NCBI RefSeq assembly: GCF_025264665.1
Contig: NZ_CP073697.1
Location: 930,001-994,000 of the forward strand
Source: Edaphobacter flagellatus
GTDB lineage: Bacteria > Acidobacteriota > Terriglobia > Terriglobales > Acidobacteriaceae
DNA: 64,000 bases
Direction of reading: 5' to 3'
In this document: one piece after another, positions 44,461 through 52,548 of the stretch
Layout of the letters: each line of letters starts with the position of its first letter
Position numbering within the stretch: the stretch's first letter is position 1
Notes under the pieces: generated by a model
The model's input: only the letters and a program-made list of their open reading frames with translations
The model's database searches: none
What the model was told of the DNA's origin: nothing
Made by a program: the position numbers and the translations under genes

Positions 44461-45540
44461 ATGCTGCAGGAACGAATCCTTGTAGTGGACGATGAAGCCG
44501 CCATCCGTGGTGTCGTTGCCACGCTGCTCGAAAACAGCGGATACGCTGCGGCCACAGCGCGCAACGCCGACGAAGCTATTGAGATGCTCAGCCAGGACCC
44601 CACCTGCTCCGCCGTTCTCTCCGACATCAACATGCCCGGCACCGACGGTCTCGCTCTGCTCGATCGCATTGCTACCGATCACCCCGGACTTCCCGTCGTC
44701 ATGTTCACCGCCGTCCACGATGTGCACGTCGCAACCGATGCCTTCCGCCGCGGGGCCTTCGATTATCTGTTGAAGCCCTTCGAACACACGCAGCTTGAAA
44801 GCGCCGTAGCACGGGCCGTCGAGCACCACCGCAACCTCCGCCAGAACCTGGCCTACCGCCAGCACCTCGAAGAGATCATCTCCGCACGTACCGGCAAGCT
44901 TCGCTCCACCATGCAGGACCTCGAACGCAGCTATGACATCACCATCGAGGCCATGGGCGCCGCACTCGACCTTCGCGACGAAGAAACCGAAGGACACTCA
45001 CGCCGCGTCACCGCCTACACGGTCTCCCTCGCGCGCGCCGTCGGCATCAACGAGCAACAGCTCCGCATCATCGCACGCGGGGCCTTCCTCCACGACATCG
45101 GCAAAATCGCCACACCCGATGCCATCCTCCTCAAACCCGGCCGCCTCAACCCGGACGAGATGGCCATCATGCGCCAGCACTGCCAGAGCGGCTACGAGAT
45201 CGTCCGCAAGATTCCCTTCCTCAGCGAATCCGCCGAAATCGTCTATGCACACCAGGAGTGCTACGACGGCACCGGCTACCCGCGCGGCCTCAAAGGCGAC
45301 CAGATTCCTCTCGGCGCGCGTATCTTTGCCATCGCCGATGCACTCGACGCCATGACCTCCGACCGCCCCTACCGCAAAGCCTCAAGCATCGCCTCCGCAC
45401 GCGCCGAAATCGCACGCTGCTCCGGAGCACAGTTCGACCCCTCCATCGTCCGCGTCTTCCTCAACATCCCCGACGAATCCTGGATCAGCCTCCGCGAACG
45501 CTCCACACAACCCGGCTTCGCCGCCTTCAGCACGCTGTAA
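44461..45540 (+). CDS. Response regulator with HD-GYP domain
   Basis: A 359-residue two-domain protein. A receiver domain (about 4-125) has acidic pocket residues in VVDDEAAIRG, the phosphoacceptor in LSDINMPGTDG (D58 region) and the lysine in LLKPFE. A short coiled-coil linker leads to an HD-GYP domain (about 165-345) with HDIGKIATPDAIL, the second metal site in YAHQECYDGTGYPRGLKG and FAIADALDAMTSDRPY. Members degrade cyclic-di-GMP to GMP. No histidine kinase gene is adjacent. Confidence 0.93.
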   Translation: MLQERILVVDDEAAIRGVVATLLENSGYAAATARNADEAIEMLSQDPTCSAVLSDINMPGTDGLALLDRIATDHPGLPVVMFTAVHDVHVATDAFRRGAFDYLLKPFEHTQLESAVARAVEHHRNLRQNLAYRQHLEEIISARTGKLRSTMQDLERSYDITIEAMGAALDLRDEETEGHSRRVTAYTVSLARAVGINEQQLRIIARGAFLHDIGKIATPDAILLKPGRLNPDEMAIMRQHCQSGYEIVRKIPFLSESAEIVYAHQECYDGTGYPRGLKGDQIPLGARIFAIADALDAMTSDRPYRKASSIASARAEIARCSGAQFDPSIVRVFLNIPDESWISLRERSTQPGFAAFSTL

Positions 45541-45589
45541 CTCTTCGAACGCGCCCCCATACCGTTAGCCAAAAGCACGGGCTACAAAG

Positions 45590-46407
45590 TCCGCCCTAAG
45601 CGTAGTCAATTGGATATCGAAATCCAGCCACCACGAACCGCCTCGTTAATGGACACAGCTTCAGAGCAATGGACACAGCTCCAGAGCCTCCCTTGAGCAA
45701 AGTCGAAGAGTCTCTCCGCATTTTCTTTACAGCCCCAGCCCCGCCACTAAAGCGGCTGCCCACTCATGACGCAGCTTCATCGCGACATGAAGGAGCCATT
45801 CGCCCAGACCCGCGAACCGCCTCGCCAAAAGCACAGGCTTCAGAGTCCTCCTTAGCGAAGTCGAAGCCTCTCTCCGCATTTCTTCGTAAAACCCGATCGC
45901 AACCACCGAAGCGGGTGCCCATCTTCGCTCGCGCAGCGAGCTAAGGTGAGATCGCACAAAAGCCTCCCAGCCACCACAACAAGTGGCCATCCCCGTCGCC
46001 ACCAAACAGATTTATGTTGTGAACTCCTTTCATGACGCAGCTTCGTCGCAACATGAATGGGCCATTCGCGCGGACGCGCGAACCGCCTCGCTAAAGCACA
46101 GGCTTCAGAGTCCTCCTTAAGCGACGTCGAAGGCTCTCCGCATTTTCTTCGCAGCCCCATCCCCACCACTAAAGCGGCTGCCCACCCATGGCGCAGCCTT
46201 CATCGAAAAACCCATCCAAGCCACCGAAGGTGGGATCGCAGATACCTCCCGGCCACCACAAACAGGTGCCATCCCCGTCGCCACCAAAGCAGGTACATGT
46301 CGCGAGCACCCTTCATGGCGCAGCTTCATTGCGCCATGAAGGGGCCATTCGCGCACACGCGCGAACCGCTTCCAGACCTTTAACCCAGGGCGTCTTCGCG
46401 TACGCGC
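45590..46407. repeat. Cluster of imperfect tandem intergenic repeats
   Basis: Gene-free. At least three diverged units of about 265-285 bases begin at CATGACGCAGCTTCATCGCG-like sequences near 45767, 46031 and 46314. Each runs through ATGAA-GGGCCATTCGCGC, GCGCGAACCGCCTCG and an AAAGCACAGGCTTCAGAGTC-type segment, then a CTCTCCGCATTTTCTTCG segment and CCACTAAAGCGGCTGCCCA. Related pieces occur at 18256-18575. In the 46314 unit CATGGCGCA / TGCGCCATG forms a perfect inverted repeat. Open frames here are low-complexity shadows. Confidence 0.8.
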
Positions 46408-46797
46408 CACGAACCGCCTCTAGGTACGCCAAGCCTTCAGGCTTGGCCCTCTCCATTCAGCCGCCGCGAAGCGGCCCCGCTCTGCCGAAGGCCGGAGTGA
46501 AGCCGAAGGCGCAACGACCCAGCCAACTGGAGCGAAAACGCCTGTCAAGCCCCCAAAAATCTTAACGCCCTCATTCCAAAGCAAATAAACCCACAAAAAT
46601 CTGCCGATTAGTTTCTTCCACTTCGCTACACTTAAATCAGCAAACAAAAAGCCCCGATCCAAAAGGATCGGGGCTAACTCTTTATAAATCAATATTTTGA
46701 TACATAACCCACATCAAATGAATATTTTAGGCTGTGCAAATCTAATAAATTATTAAAAATAAATAACTTAGCGACCACCCCCGGGGGGGGGGAGGGG
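46408..46797 (+). repeat. About 390-bp dispersed repeat, copy B
   Basis: Direct-orientation copy of 18576-18967, including the AGCCCCGATCC / GGATCGGGGCT hairpin (46650-46675), the two AATATTTT blocks and the terminal C/G run. It caps the tandem repeat cluster and ends 70 bases before the pterin carbinolamine dehydratase gene. By eye the copies are clearly diverged but align end to end. Confidence 0.85.
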
Positions 46798-46866
46798 TCT
46801 CTCCCAACGATCTGATTTGCCGGAGCACCAGGGCCAGTTCTAGGATGCTGAAACCAAGGAGGCACC

Positions 46867-47146
46867 ATGGCGACTCTTTCCTCATCCGAGATCGATATCT
46901 TCCTAAAGACGGCTCCAGCCTGGAAGCTCGACTCCGGCAAACTCGTTCGCGACTGGGAGTTCGCTGACTTCGTTCACGCAATGGCCTTCGTCAACCGTGT
47001 TGCCGAGCTTGCCGAAGCAGTGGGACATCATCCGGATATCGACATCCGCTATAACAAGGTGCGCCTCGGGCTCATCCCACGACTCGGGAGGAATTACCCA
47101 ACGCGATACCAAAATGTCTGCCCGGATCGATCAAGAACTTAAATGA
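46867..47146 (+). pseudogene. Pterin-4a-carbinolamine dehydratase, frameshifted near the 3' end
   Basis: The protein recycles 4a-hydroxytetrahydropterin and is normally about 95 residues. The N-terminal 70 residues are typical, with AKKGAG-good Shine-Dalgarno (AAGGAGG), WKLDSGKLVRDWEF and the active-site motif GHHPDIDIRYNKVRLGL. After ATC at 47074-47076 the frame breaks. The expected C-terminus (HDSGGITQRDTKMSARIDQE, then LK and a TGA at 47144) continues in another frame from 47078. The current frame gives a non-homologous tail ending at 47142. A two-base deletion or one-base insertion explains this; a sequencing error is possible. Confidence 0.85.
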
Positions 47147-47414
47147 CCAAAGCTCACTCTCATTGAAATATTCCAATTGAACGAAAAGGACTGAAACCAG
47201 CATCTACTGAAAATTGAAATTATGAAAATTGCAGGACTTCCATCTTTCACAGTTCTGCCAACAACTTAGATGTACAACCATAAATGATTGATAATAAATG
47301 AATAAATTACAATTTATGCTCTAACGAGGCCTCTGCAATTGCATTTATCCAACGAAAATTCTATGGATGAACATATTTTTTGCTTTTCCTCTTCCAAATT
47401 GTGGTATCTTTTCT

Positions 47415-47540
47415 TTGCGGGACATTGAAATCTGTTCCGGACAGTTTTCAGCTTTTGAGTGAGCGGCGACTCCTCGGCTGACACAAGTTGCGTCACTGGC
47501 CTCCCGGCACGGACCCCAAGTTCGTGCCGTCTTTTTTTGC
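47415..47540 (+). ncRNA. Candidate small RNA or leader with intrinsic terminator
   Basis: Within the AT-rich, gene-free 47147-47595 interval, a hairpin CGGCACG / CGTGCCG (47505-47529) is followed by TCTTTTTTTG, a textbook terminator. The preceding 90 bases contain further short complementarities (TGAC/GTCA, AGC..GGCT). A weak -10 (TATCTT, 47405) lies upstream. It ends 56 bases before the PCYCGC gene, so it could be an independent sRNA or an attenuated leader. No class recognised. Confidence 0.5.
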
Positions 47541-47595
47541 ACAATTCCAGTACCTCTGAATTCACAATCGCCCATCCTTAAATTAAGATGGCTAC

Positions 47596-48033
47596 ATGAA
47601 GCGACTTCTTGGATGCCTCGCATTAGGGCTTGTCACAATTGCTGCCTCCGCGCAGTGGAGCAATCCCGCAGCGGATATTCCCGCCTATAACGCGAAGGCT
47701 CCAGCTAAGCCGCTGCCTCCTGTCCTTAGCGGCAATCAGCTAACAGGCGAGTATTTTACGCATCCATATCAGGCAACGGCCTACAAGATGGCCGCGAAGA
47801 TCCCCAACGTTCTGCATCAGCAGCCGTGCTATTGCCACTGCGATCGCGCAATGGGACACAATAGCCTGCACAGCTGCTTCGAAGGAACGCACGGCGCAGC
47901 CTGCTCCACCTGTATGAAGGAAGCGGTTTACGCCTACCAGCAGACGAAGAAGGGCAAAACGCCTGCACAGATTCGCGCCGGCATCATCCGAGGCGACTGG
48001 ATCGATGTCGATCTGGAGAACGCTACCCTCTAG
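47596..48033 (+). CDS. PCYCGC-motif exported protein
   Basis: A 145-residue protein with a Sec signal (MKRLLGCLALGLVTIAASAQ). The motif QQPCYCHCDRAMGHNSLHSC (about 75-94), with further cysteines in ACSTCMKEA, matches the PCYCGC family (PF13798). Such proteins are small cysteine-rich exported proteins, possibly metal- or redox-binding. The motif reads CYCHC rather than CYCGC. The tail KKGKTPAQIRAGIIRGDW is also family-like. It overlaps nothing; the EamA-like gene begins 41 bases later. Confidence 0.82.
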   Translation: MKRLLGCLALGLVTIAASAQWSNPAADIPAYNAKAPAKPLPPVLSGNQLTGEYFTHPYQATAYKMAAKIPNVLHQQPCYCHCDRAMGHNSLHSCFEGTHGAACSTCMKEAVYAYQQTKKGKTPAQIRAGIIRGDWIDVDLENATL

Positions 48034-48073
48034 CCACAAAAGAAATCGCGAATGGAAGGCGTATGCTCAAGCC

Positions 48074-48493
48074 ATGAGCTGGGTCTTCTGGGCGTTTCTC
48101 TCTGCCGTCTTTGCGGCCATGACCGCGCTGCTGGCCAAAGTTGGCGTCGCGAACATTGACTCCAATCTGGCGACTGCAATCCGCACAACCGTCATCGTGC
48201 TGTTCACCTGGGCCATCGCTATCGGGCTGGAGAAGCATAACGGCTTGGCAGAGATCGGACGAACGAGCTGGATATTTCTGATTCTCTCCGGTATCTGTAC
48301 CGGACTCTCGTGGCTCTGCTACTTCCGCGCCCTGCAGCTTGGACCAGCATCGAGCGTCGCACCAATCGACAAACTCAGCGTCGTCTTCGTCGTTCTTGGA
48401 GCGTGGCTCTTTCTCGGAGAGAAATTGACACTGCTGAAAGTGGGCGGCGTTTCTCTCATCGCAATCGGCGCGGTCATCCTCGCATTGGCATGA
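48074..48493 (+). CDS. EamA family membrane protein, single-domain
   Basis: A 139-residue membrane protein with five hydrophobic segments from the ATG at 48074 (GGAAGG upstream). It matches one EamA half (WVFWAFLSAVFAAMTALLAK; ALQLGPASSVAPIDKLSVVF; FLGEKLTLLKVGGVSLIAIG). Typical DMT exporters have two such domains; single-domain members probably dimerise. Substrate unknown. Confidence 0.88.
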   Translation: MSWVFWAFLSAVFAAMTALLAKVGVANIDSNLATAIRTTVIVLFTWAIAIGLEKHNGLAEIGRTSWIFLILSGICTGLSWLCYFRALQLGPASSVAPIDKLSVVFVVLGAWLFLGEKLTLLKVGGVSLIAIGAVILALA

Positions 48494-48517
48494 AGAAAGC
48501 AACCGAACAGCAAGCGG

Positions 48518-48523
48518 TATAAT
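48518..48523 (+). promoter_or_regulatory. -10 box of ssrA
   Basis: A perfect TATAAT, 52 bases upstream of the mature tmRNA 5' end. No good -35 is seen at the expected distance. Confidence 0.55.
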
Positions 48524-48574
48524 GGAGATAGTTCTTTGGTAAGGCCCAATGCAATGTTGGTGCCAGCTCCAGAT

Positions 48575-48927
48575 GGGGGCGTCACGGCTTCGACGGGATT
48601 GCTTGCGGCAGAGAGGCATGTCGGGGTGTGAACACCCGTAATCGCTCACAAAACTATAAGTGCCAACAACAACCTGGCTCTTGCTGCTTAATTAACTAAG
48701 TAGCCGATCGCTCGAGCTTCGCCTACGGGCCCGTACCGATCGTCGCACAGTAGGCTGGCCAAACCTGCTCCGCCTGCGCGGGAATGGCGAGATCGATCAG
48801 GCTGGTCGTCGCAGCATCTTCGCCCGTTCTAAGCTGCGATGACGAGACAAAATGAACCGGGAAAAGCATGAAGGCTCTCTGTTGAAAGTTTTTTCGGACG
48901 CGGGTTCGACTCCCGCCGCCTCCACCA
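48575..48927 (+). ncRNA. ssrA: Transfer-messenger RNA
   Basis: tmRNA rescues stalled ribosomes and tags the nascent chain for proteolysis. The 5' end GGGGGCGTCACGGCTTCGAC pairs with the 3' end CGCCTCC before an encoded CCA. The T-arm is GCGGGTTCGACTCCCGC. The tag reading frame at 48662-48691 gives ANNNLALAA then TAA. The 353-base length is normal for a one-piece tmRNA. Its 3' end is a common integrase attachment site, and a tyrosine recombinase gene begins 77 bases later. Confidence 0.96.
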
Positions 48928-49003
48928 GACTTAACTTTAGTATTTTGTTTAGCTTACAAATTCATCGCTTTCCTGTGTACGATACGCGTACGATAGCTAC
49001 ATT

Positions 49004-50197
49004 ATGTTGACGCTGTATCGCCGCCATCTCATGCGTTGCTCGAAATGCGATGACCGTTACTGGAAGCGTTGCTCTTGCCCCATGTGGGTGGAGGGTACGG
49101 TCAACAACACCTATATCCGGCGCAGCCTTCACACCGCGAGTTGGGAACGGGCACAGGGGCTCGCGCAAGAGATCGAATCCGCAGATGACCCCAAAGCTCC
49201 TCCTCCCGTGAAGGAGGCTCCGACGACGCTTCAGCAGGCCGTCGATGAGTACCTAGCGGATGCAAAGGCCCGTGAGCTCGCGGACTCGACACTCGCGAAG
49301 CTTGAAACGATCTTCAAAAAGCAGTTCCTGAGTTGGGCTAAGGCTGAGGGCTATACTCTGCTGCGCGAAATCGACCTTCGAGCCATTCAGTCATTCCGTA
49401 CAACATGGAAAGATGGTGGACTGGCAAAGAAGAAGAAGCAGGAACGGTTGACCGGCTTCTTCTGGTTTTGTATTCGCGCGGGATGGATCACAACAACACC
49501 CACCCAGAACCTCAAGCGGATTACCGTCCATCAAAAGCCAACGGATTATTTTCCGCGCGAGGAATACGCGAGAATTGTGGACGCGACCTATCGGCTTGAT
49601 GATGGAATGGAGCGCGCCTACGACATTGACAAGCGCGGCCAGCGCCTTCGCGCATTGGTGGGACTTCTACGCTGGAGTGGTCTGCGAATCCGGGACGCGG
49701 TTACTCTCGAAAGAACAAGGCTCCTGCCGAACGACGATCTGTTTCTCTATCAGGCGAAGACGGGCGTGCCTGTGTATGTTCCACTTCCCCACGATGTTGC
49801 CGAGGACCTACGCAATGTACCACCAGGTCCGAAGCCGAACCCTCGCTATTTCTTTTGGAGTGGAAATGGCGACCCGAAATCGGCGGTGGCCGATTGGCAG
49901 CGCAGCTTCCGGCGTTTGTTTGAAGTGGCAAATCTGGAGAAGCCGGACGGAACGACAAAGAGATGCTTCCCACACATGTTCCGCGATACGTTCGCCGTGG
50001 AGAATTTGCTCGCTGGGATTCCGATCGATCAGGTGTCGATCCTGCTTGGCCACAAGAGCGTGAAGATCACCGAAAAGCACTACGCGCCATTTGTGAAGGC
50101 GCGGCAGGATCAGCTCACCGCAAGCGTACGTCAAGCATGGCAAGCTATGGAGCCAGAGAAACCCAAACCAACCAAGCGAACACGTCAGGCCCCCTAA
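49004..50197 (+). CDS. Tyrosine recombinase / phage-type integrase
   Basis: A 397-residue site-specific recombinase. A short N-terminal cysteine-rich segment (CSKCDDRYWKRCSCPMW, possibly zinc-binding) and an SAM-like core-binding domain (about 75-170) precede the catalytic domain (about 190-385). Catalytic residues are visible: arginine in LRWSGLRIRDAV, HMFRDTF (His-x-x-Arg), GHKSVKITEKHY with the nucleophilic tyrosine. Start could be 49004 or the ATG at 49031; neither has a strong ribosome site. It lies next to ssrA and presumably mediates integration there. The C-terminal tail is Lys/Pro-rich. Confidence 0.93.
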   Translation: MLTLYRRHLMRCSKCDDRYWKRCSCPMWVEGTVNNTYIRRSLHTASWERAQGLAQEIESADDPKAPPPVKEAPTTLQQAVDEYLADAKARELADSTLAKLETIFKKQFLSWAKAEGYTLLREIDLRAIQSFRTTWKDGGLAKKKKQERLTGFFWFCIRAGWITTTPTQNLKRITVHQKPTDYFPREEYARIVDATYRLDDGMERAYDIDKRGQRLRALVGLLRWSGLRIRDAVTLERTRLLPNDDLFLYQAKTGVPVYVPLPHDVAEDLRNVPPGPKPNPRYFFWSGNGDPKSAVADWQRSFRRLFEVANLEKPDGTTKRCFPHMFRDTFAVENLLAGIPIDQVSILLGHKSVKITEKHYAPFVKARQDQLTASVRQAWQAMEPEKPKPTKRTRQAP

Positions 50198-50388
50198 CTG
50201 GCCCGACGCTGGTGTACTCGAATCAACACGCTCTCGGGAATACGTAGATTTTCGTAGCCACGTTTGCGCGTTGTCTCCGGACTTCCCCACCGCAGAACAC
50301 CATTTTCTTTGCGGAAAAACTCACGGGCTTTCTTCTCGCTGATGCCCCACAACGCGGCAACCTCGGGGACGGAATAGTGCCGCTCCAA
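50194..50388 (-). CDS. Small helix-turn-helix protein, excisionase-like
   Basis: A 64-residue ORF beginning at a TTG, with a MerR/excisionase-type motif HYSVPEVAALWGISEKKARE followed by FFRKENGVLRWG. Its 3' end overlaps the integrase 3' end by four bases on the opposite strand. Size and position fit a recombination directionality factor or a small regulator, but no Shine-Dalgarno is obvious and the start is uncertain. Confidence 0.55.
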   Translation of the reverse strand: MERHYSVPEVAALWGISEKKAREFFRKENGVLRWGSPETTRKRGYENLRIPESVLIRVHQRRAS

Positions 50389-50507
50389 CGCAACAGAATA
50401 GCCAGGTTCGCTCTGAGAGGGCTTTTTGGGTGATCGATCAGATTCTGCGGCAGTAGAAACGTGTGCACAAAGGGCCCAATGCAGTCAGAAAAACGATGCA
50501 GTACGTC

Positions 50508-52454
50508 CTATCGGCCTTCAATGGGCCTGATGCCCGGTATGTCCACGCATGGGGTATCAATATCGGCTTCAGGTGCATCTGCACCAGTGTTTGCGATGAC
50601 ATGCTCTGCCTCGACTGGAAGGACGGATAAAGCTAGCGAGTTGGGACCGAATACCTTTGTTGGTCCCGGATTGTGCGGCTTGAGATGTTTATCGTCGCTC
50701 CAATTGTTCGTCATAACGAGTTCTCCACTCCAAGACGACCACGCCGAGAGCCAGCGATTCTGATCGGGAGCGTGTTCGTCGTCAGCTTGAGCGTGCTTGC
50801 TAATGTTCCATATAACGTTGTTGTGTACGGCATAACCCCGGCTGCGCTCATCCAAGTAGATACCATTCGCATGATCAGTACCGCTGAAGTCAATGTAGTT
50901 CGCGCACACTTCTGAATCGGGTGATTGAGCCTGCGTATAAATAGCGCCGCCGTCGTAGAGTTCCAACATAAAATTCCGTAATTTGTTATGGGTAATTCGA
51001 ATTCCATGCTGCGTGGCCTTATCGCCTTCGTAGTTCCAGCCCCACCCTACTGAGAGTCCGGTATACGGTAGGTTTTCAATGGTGTTGTGATCGATCGTCA
51101 ATCCATCATTAAAGGCACCCATGATGCCGACGTTATCGCGGTATTCGCGAGCGACACGATCAATCGTGTTGCGTTCGATTCGATTGTTCGATGACTTCAG
51201 GCGCGCACCGGCAGGATATGCTTCGATATCACCGATAAAGACGGCTCCTCCCGAGAGGTCATAAAACTTGCTGTAAGACACTAAGCTGTCGTGCGTTCCT
51301 CCGGCTAATGCGATGCCGCCGGCACCCAGTTCTTGAAACCGATCGTGCGAAAAAGAGATTCTTTCCCCACCCAGCACCGTTACTGCTGTGGCGATGCGTG
51401 TCATCCCCTCCCCGTTATCCGGCAGACGTTCACGATTCCCATTGACAAGATAGCCAGCCTGCAGACTGACGTAGCCTTCGTTTGTGTCGGGGGATAACCA
51501 GGTGGTATGTGCAAATGTAACCCCCTCAAATTTGAGGTCATGGATAGGAGCTTCGAACGTCCCCGTCATCGTCAGAAGTGACTGGGCAATCGGCATCTCG
51601 ACATCGGCACGACGCAAATCTTCCCCTGGACGCGGGACGTAGTAGACGACATTGGCATGGGTATCGAGATAGAACTGACCTGGTGTGCCCAGCAATTCAT
51701 AGGCATTCTCAAACCACTCGATGCCTTTGAAAGAGCGCCCTTTGGGGCTAGCACTGCTCCAACCGTTTTTCGAATCGATCACTGTATTATGCCAGCAGGG
51801 TTGAGCCATCGTGATTTCTGTCCCTGCAATGGAATGAATGGGACAGTGGAAGTCGCGCCACCTTGCTGCGAATACTGCCACTAGCTCCTGTGGCCTGCGA
51901 AACGTTGCAAGCTGTGGATCGACGCCTTGCATGCCCGTAGCGGTATATACGCATTGAGCGGGACTTTTGCAACCGAGGCCGCGCGCACGCACGGCTCGAC
52001 TGTCGTTTATAAAAAGCTGTAGCGACTTCGTTCCTGGAGGAACTGGTGCGCTCCAAAGATTCATTTTTCGATCGACAACATGCCATTTTTGAATGCGAAT
52101 GGCACCATCGAAGACGACGTGCTGTCCTGTCGCATGCCAGATAACACTGTGACCGTTGTTTCCGGAGTCCACCGAAGTCAGCTCAAGAGGACTCGTCAGG
52201 CGATATAGTCCGTCGTTGAGCGAAACAACAATATCGGCCTGCATGGATGAAGTGAGCGAACGAACACGGGTTTTGGCTGCTTCCAAAGAGCAGGGTGAGC
52301 GCTCCGTACAAAGATCTCCACGGCCATCGGGTGCGACAAAGAGAGTAGACGGTTCTGCTTCCGCTCTGCTGGAATGCCCGGGTATGGTGCAGATAAGTCC
52401 CGTTGCGGAAAGATACATCACAGTTATGGATCTGCTCCATCTTCTCAATTTCAA
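50508..52454 (-). CDS. Right-handed parallel beta-helix glycosidase candidate (GH141-like)
   Basis: A 648-residue exported protein. The TTG at 52454 is supported by AGGGGA upstream, and the signal ends near GHSSRAEA. The opening LFVAPDGRGDLCTERSPCSL and the following SLNDGLYRLTSPLEL are typical of beta-helix glycosidases. The body is rich in repeats such as NNRIERNTI, NDGLTIDHNTIENL and HGIRITHNKLRNF. GH141 (alpha-L-fucosidase/xylanase) or a neighbouring beta-helix family is the likely class, by resemblance only. It lies 94 bases downstream of the TonB-dependent receptor, separated by a terminator. Confidence 0.7.
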   Translation of the reverse strand: MKLRRWSRSITVMYLSATGLICTIPGHSSRAEAEPSTLFVAPDGRGDLCTERSPCSLEAAKTRVRSLTSSMQADIVVSLNDGLYRLTSPLELTSVDSGNNGHSVIWHATGQHVVFDGAIRIQKWHVVDRKMNLWSAPVPPGTKSLQLFINDSRAVRARGLGCKSPAQCVYTATGMQGVDPQLATFRRPQELVAVFAARWRDFHCPIHSIAGTEITMAQPCWHNTVIDSKNGWSSASPKGRSFKGIEWFENAYELLGTPGQFYLDTHANVVYYVPRPGEDLRRADVEMPIAQSLLTMTGTFEAPIHDLKFEGVTFAHTTWLSPDTNEGYVSLQAGYLVNGNRERLPDNGEGMTRIATAVTVLGGERISFSHDRFQELGAGGIALAGGTHDSLVSYSKFYDLSGGAVFIGDIEAYPAGARLKSSNNRIERNTIDRVAREYRDNVGIMGAFNDGLTIDHNTIENLPYTGLSVGWGWNYEGDKATQHGIRITHNKLRNFMLELYDGGAIYTQAQSPDSEVCANYIDFSGTDHANGIYLDERSRGYAVHNNVIWNISKHAQADDEHAPDQNRWLSAWSSWSGELVMTNNWSDDKHLKPHNPGPTKVFGPNSLALSVLPVEAEHVIANTGADAPEADIDTPCVDIPGIRPIEGR

Positions 52455-52485
52455 GATATTCCCCTTTGTTTCCTGTCATTCTTTC

Positions 52486-52525
52486 TAAAAAAATCCCCGG
52501 AGAGAATCATGTATCTCCCCGAGGG
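52486..52525 (-). terminator. Terminator between TonB-dependent receptor and beta-helix gene
   Basis: On the minus strand an 11-bp stem with two G-U pairs (CCTCGGGGAGA / TCTCTCCGGGG) is followed by ATTTTTTT. It starts 24 bases after the receptor stop and may reduce read-through to the beta-helix gene. Confidence 0.75.
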
Positions 52526-52548
52526 TTCGGTCAAAGAGTGGAAGCTTT

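Noticed and set aside
45727..46410. Minus-strand ORFs with recurring REWPLHVAMKLRHE-like peptides in the repeat cluster
   Set aside because: The similarity between them is caused by the DNA repeats; no start signals, and frames differ between copies.
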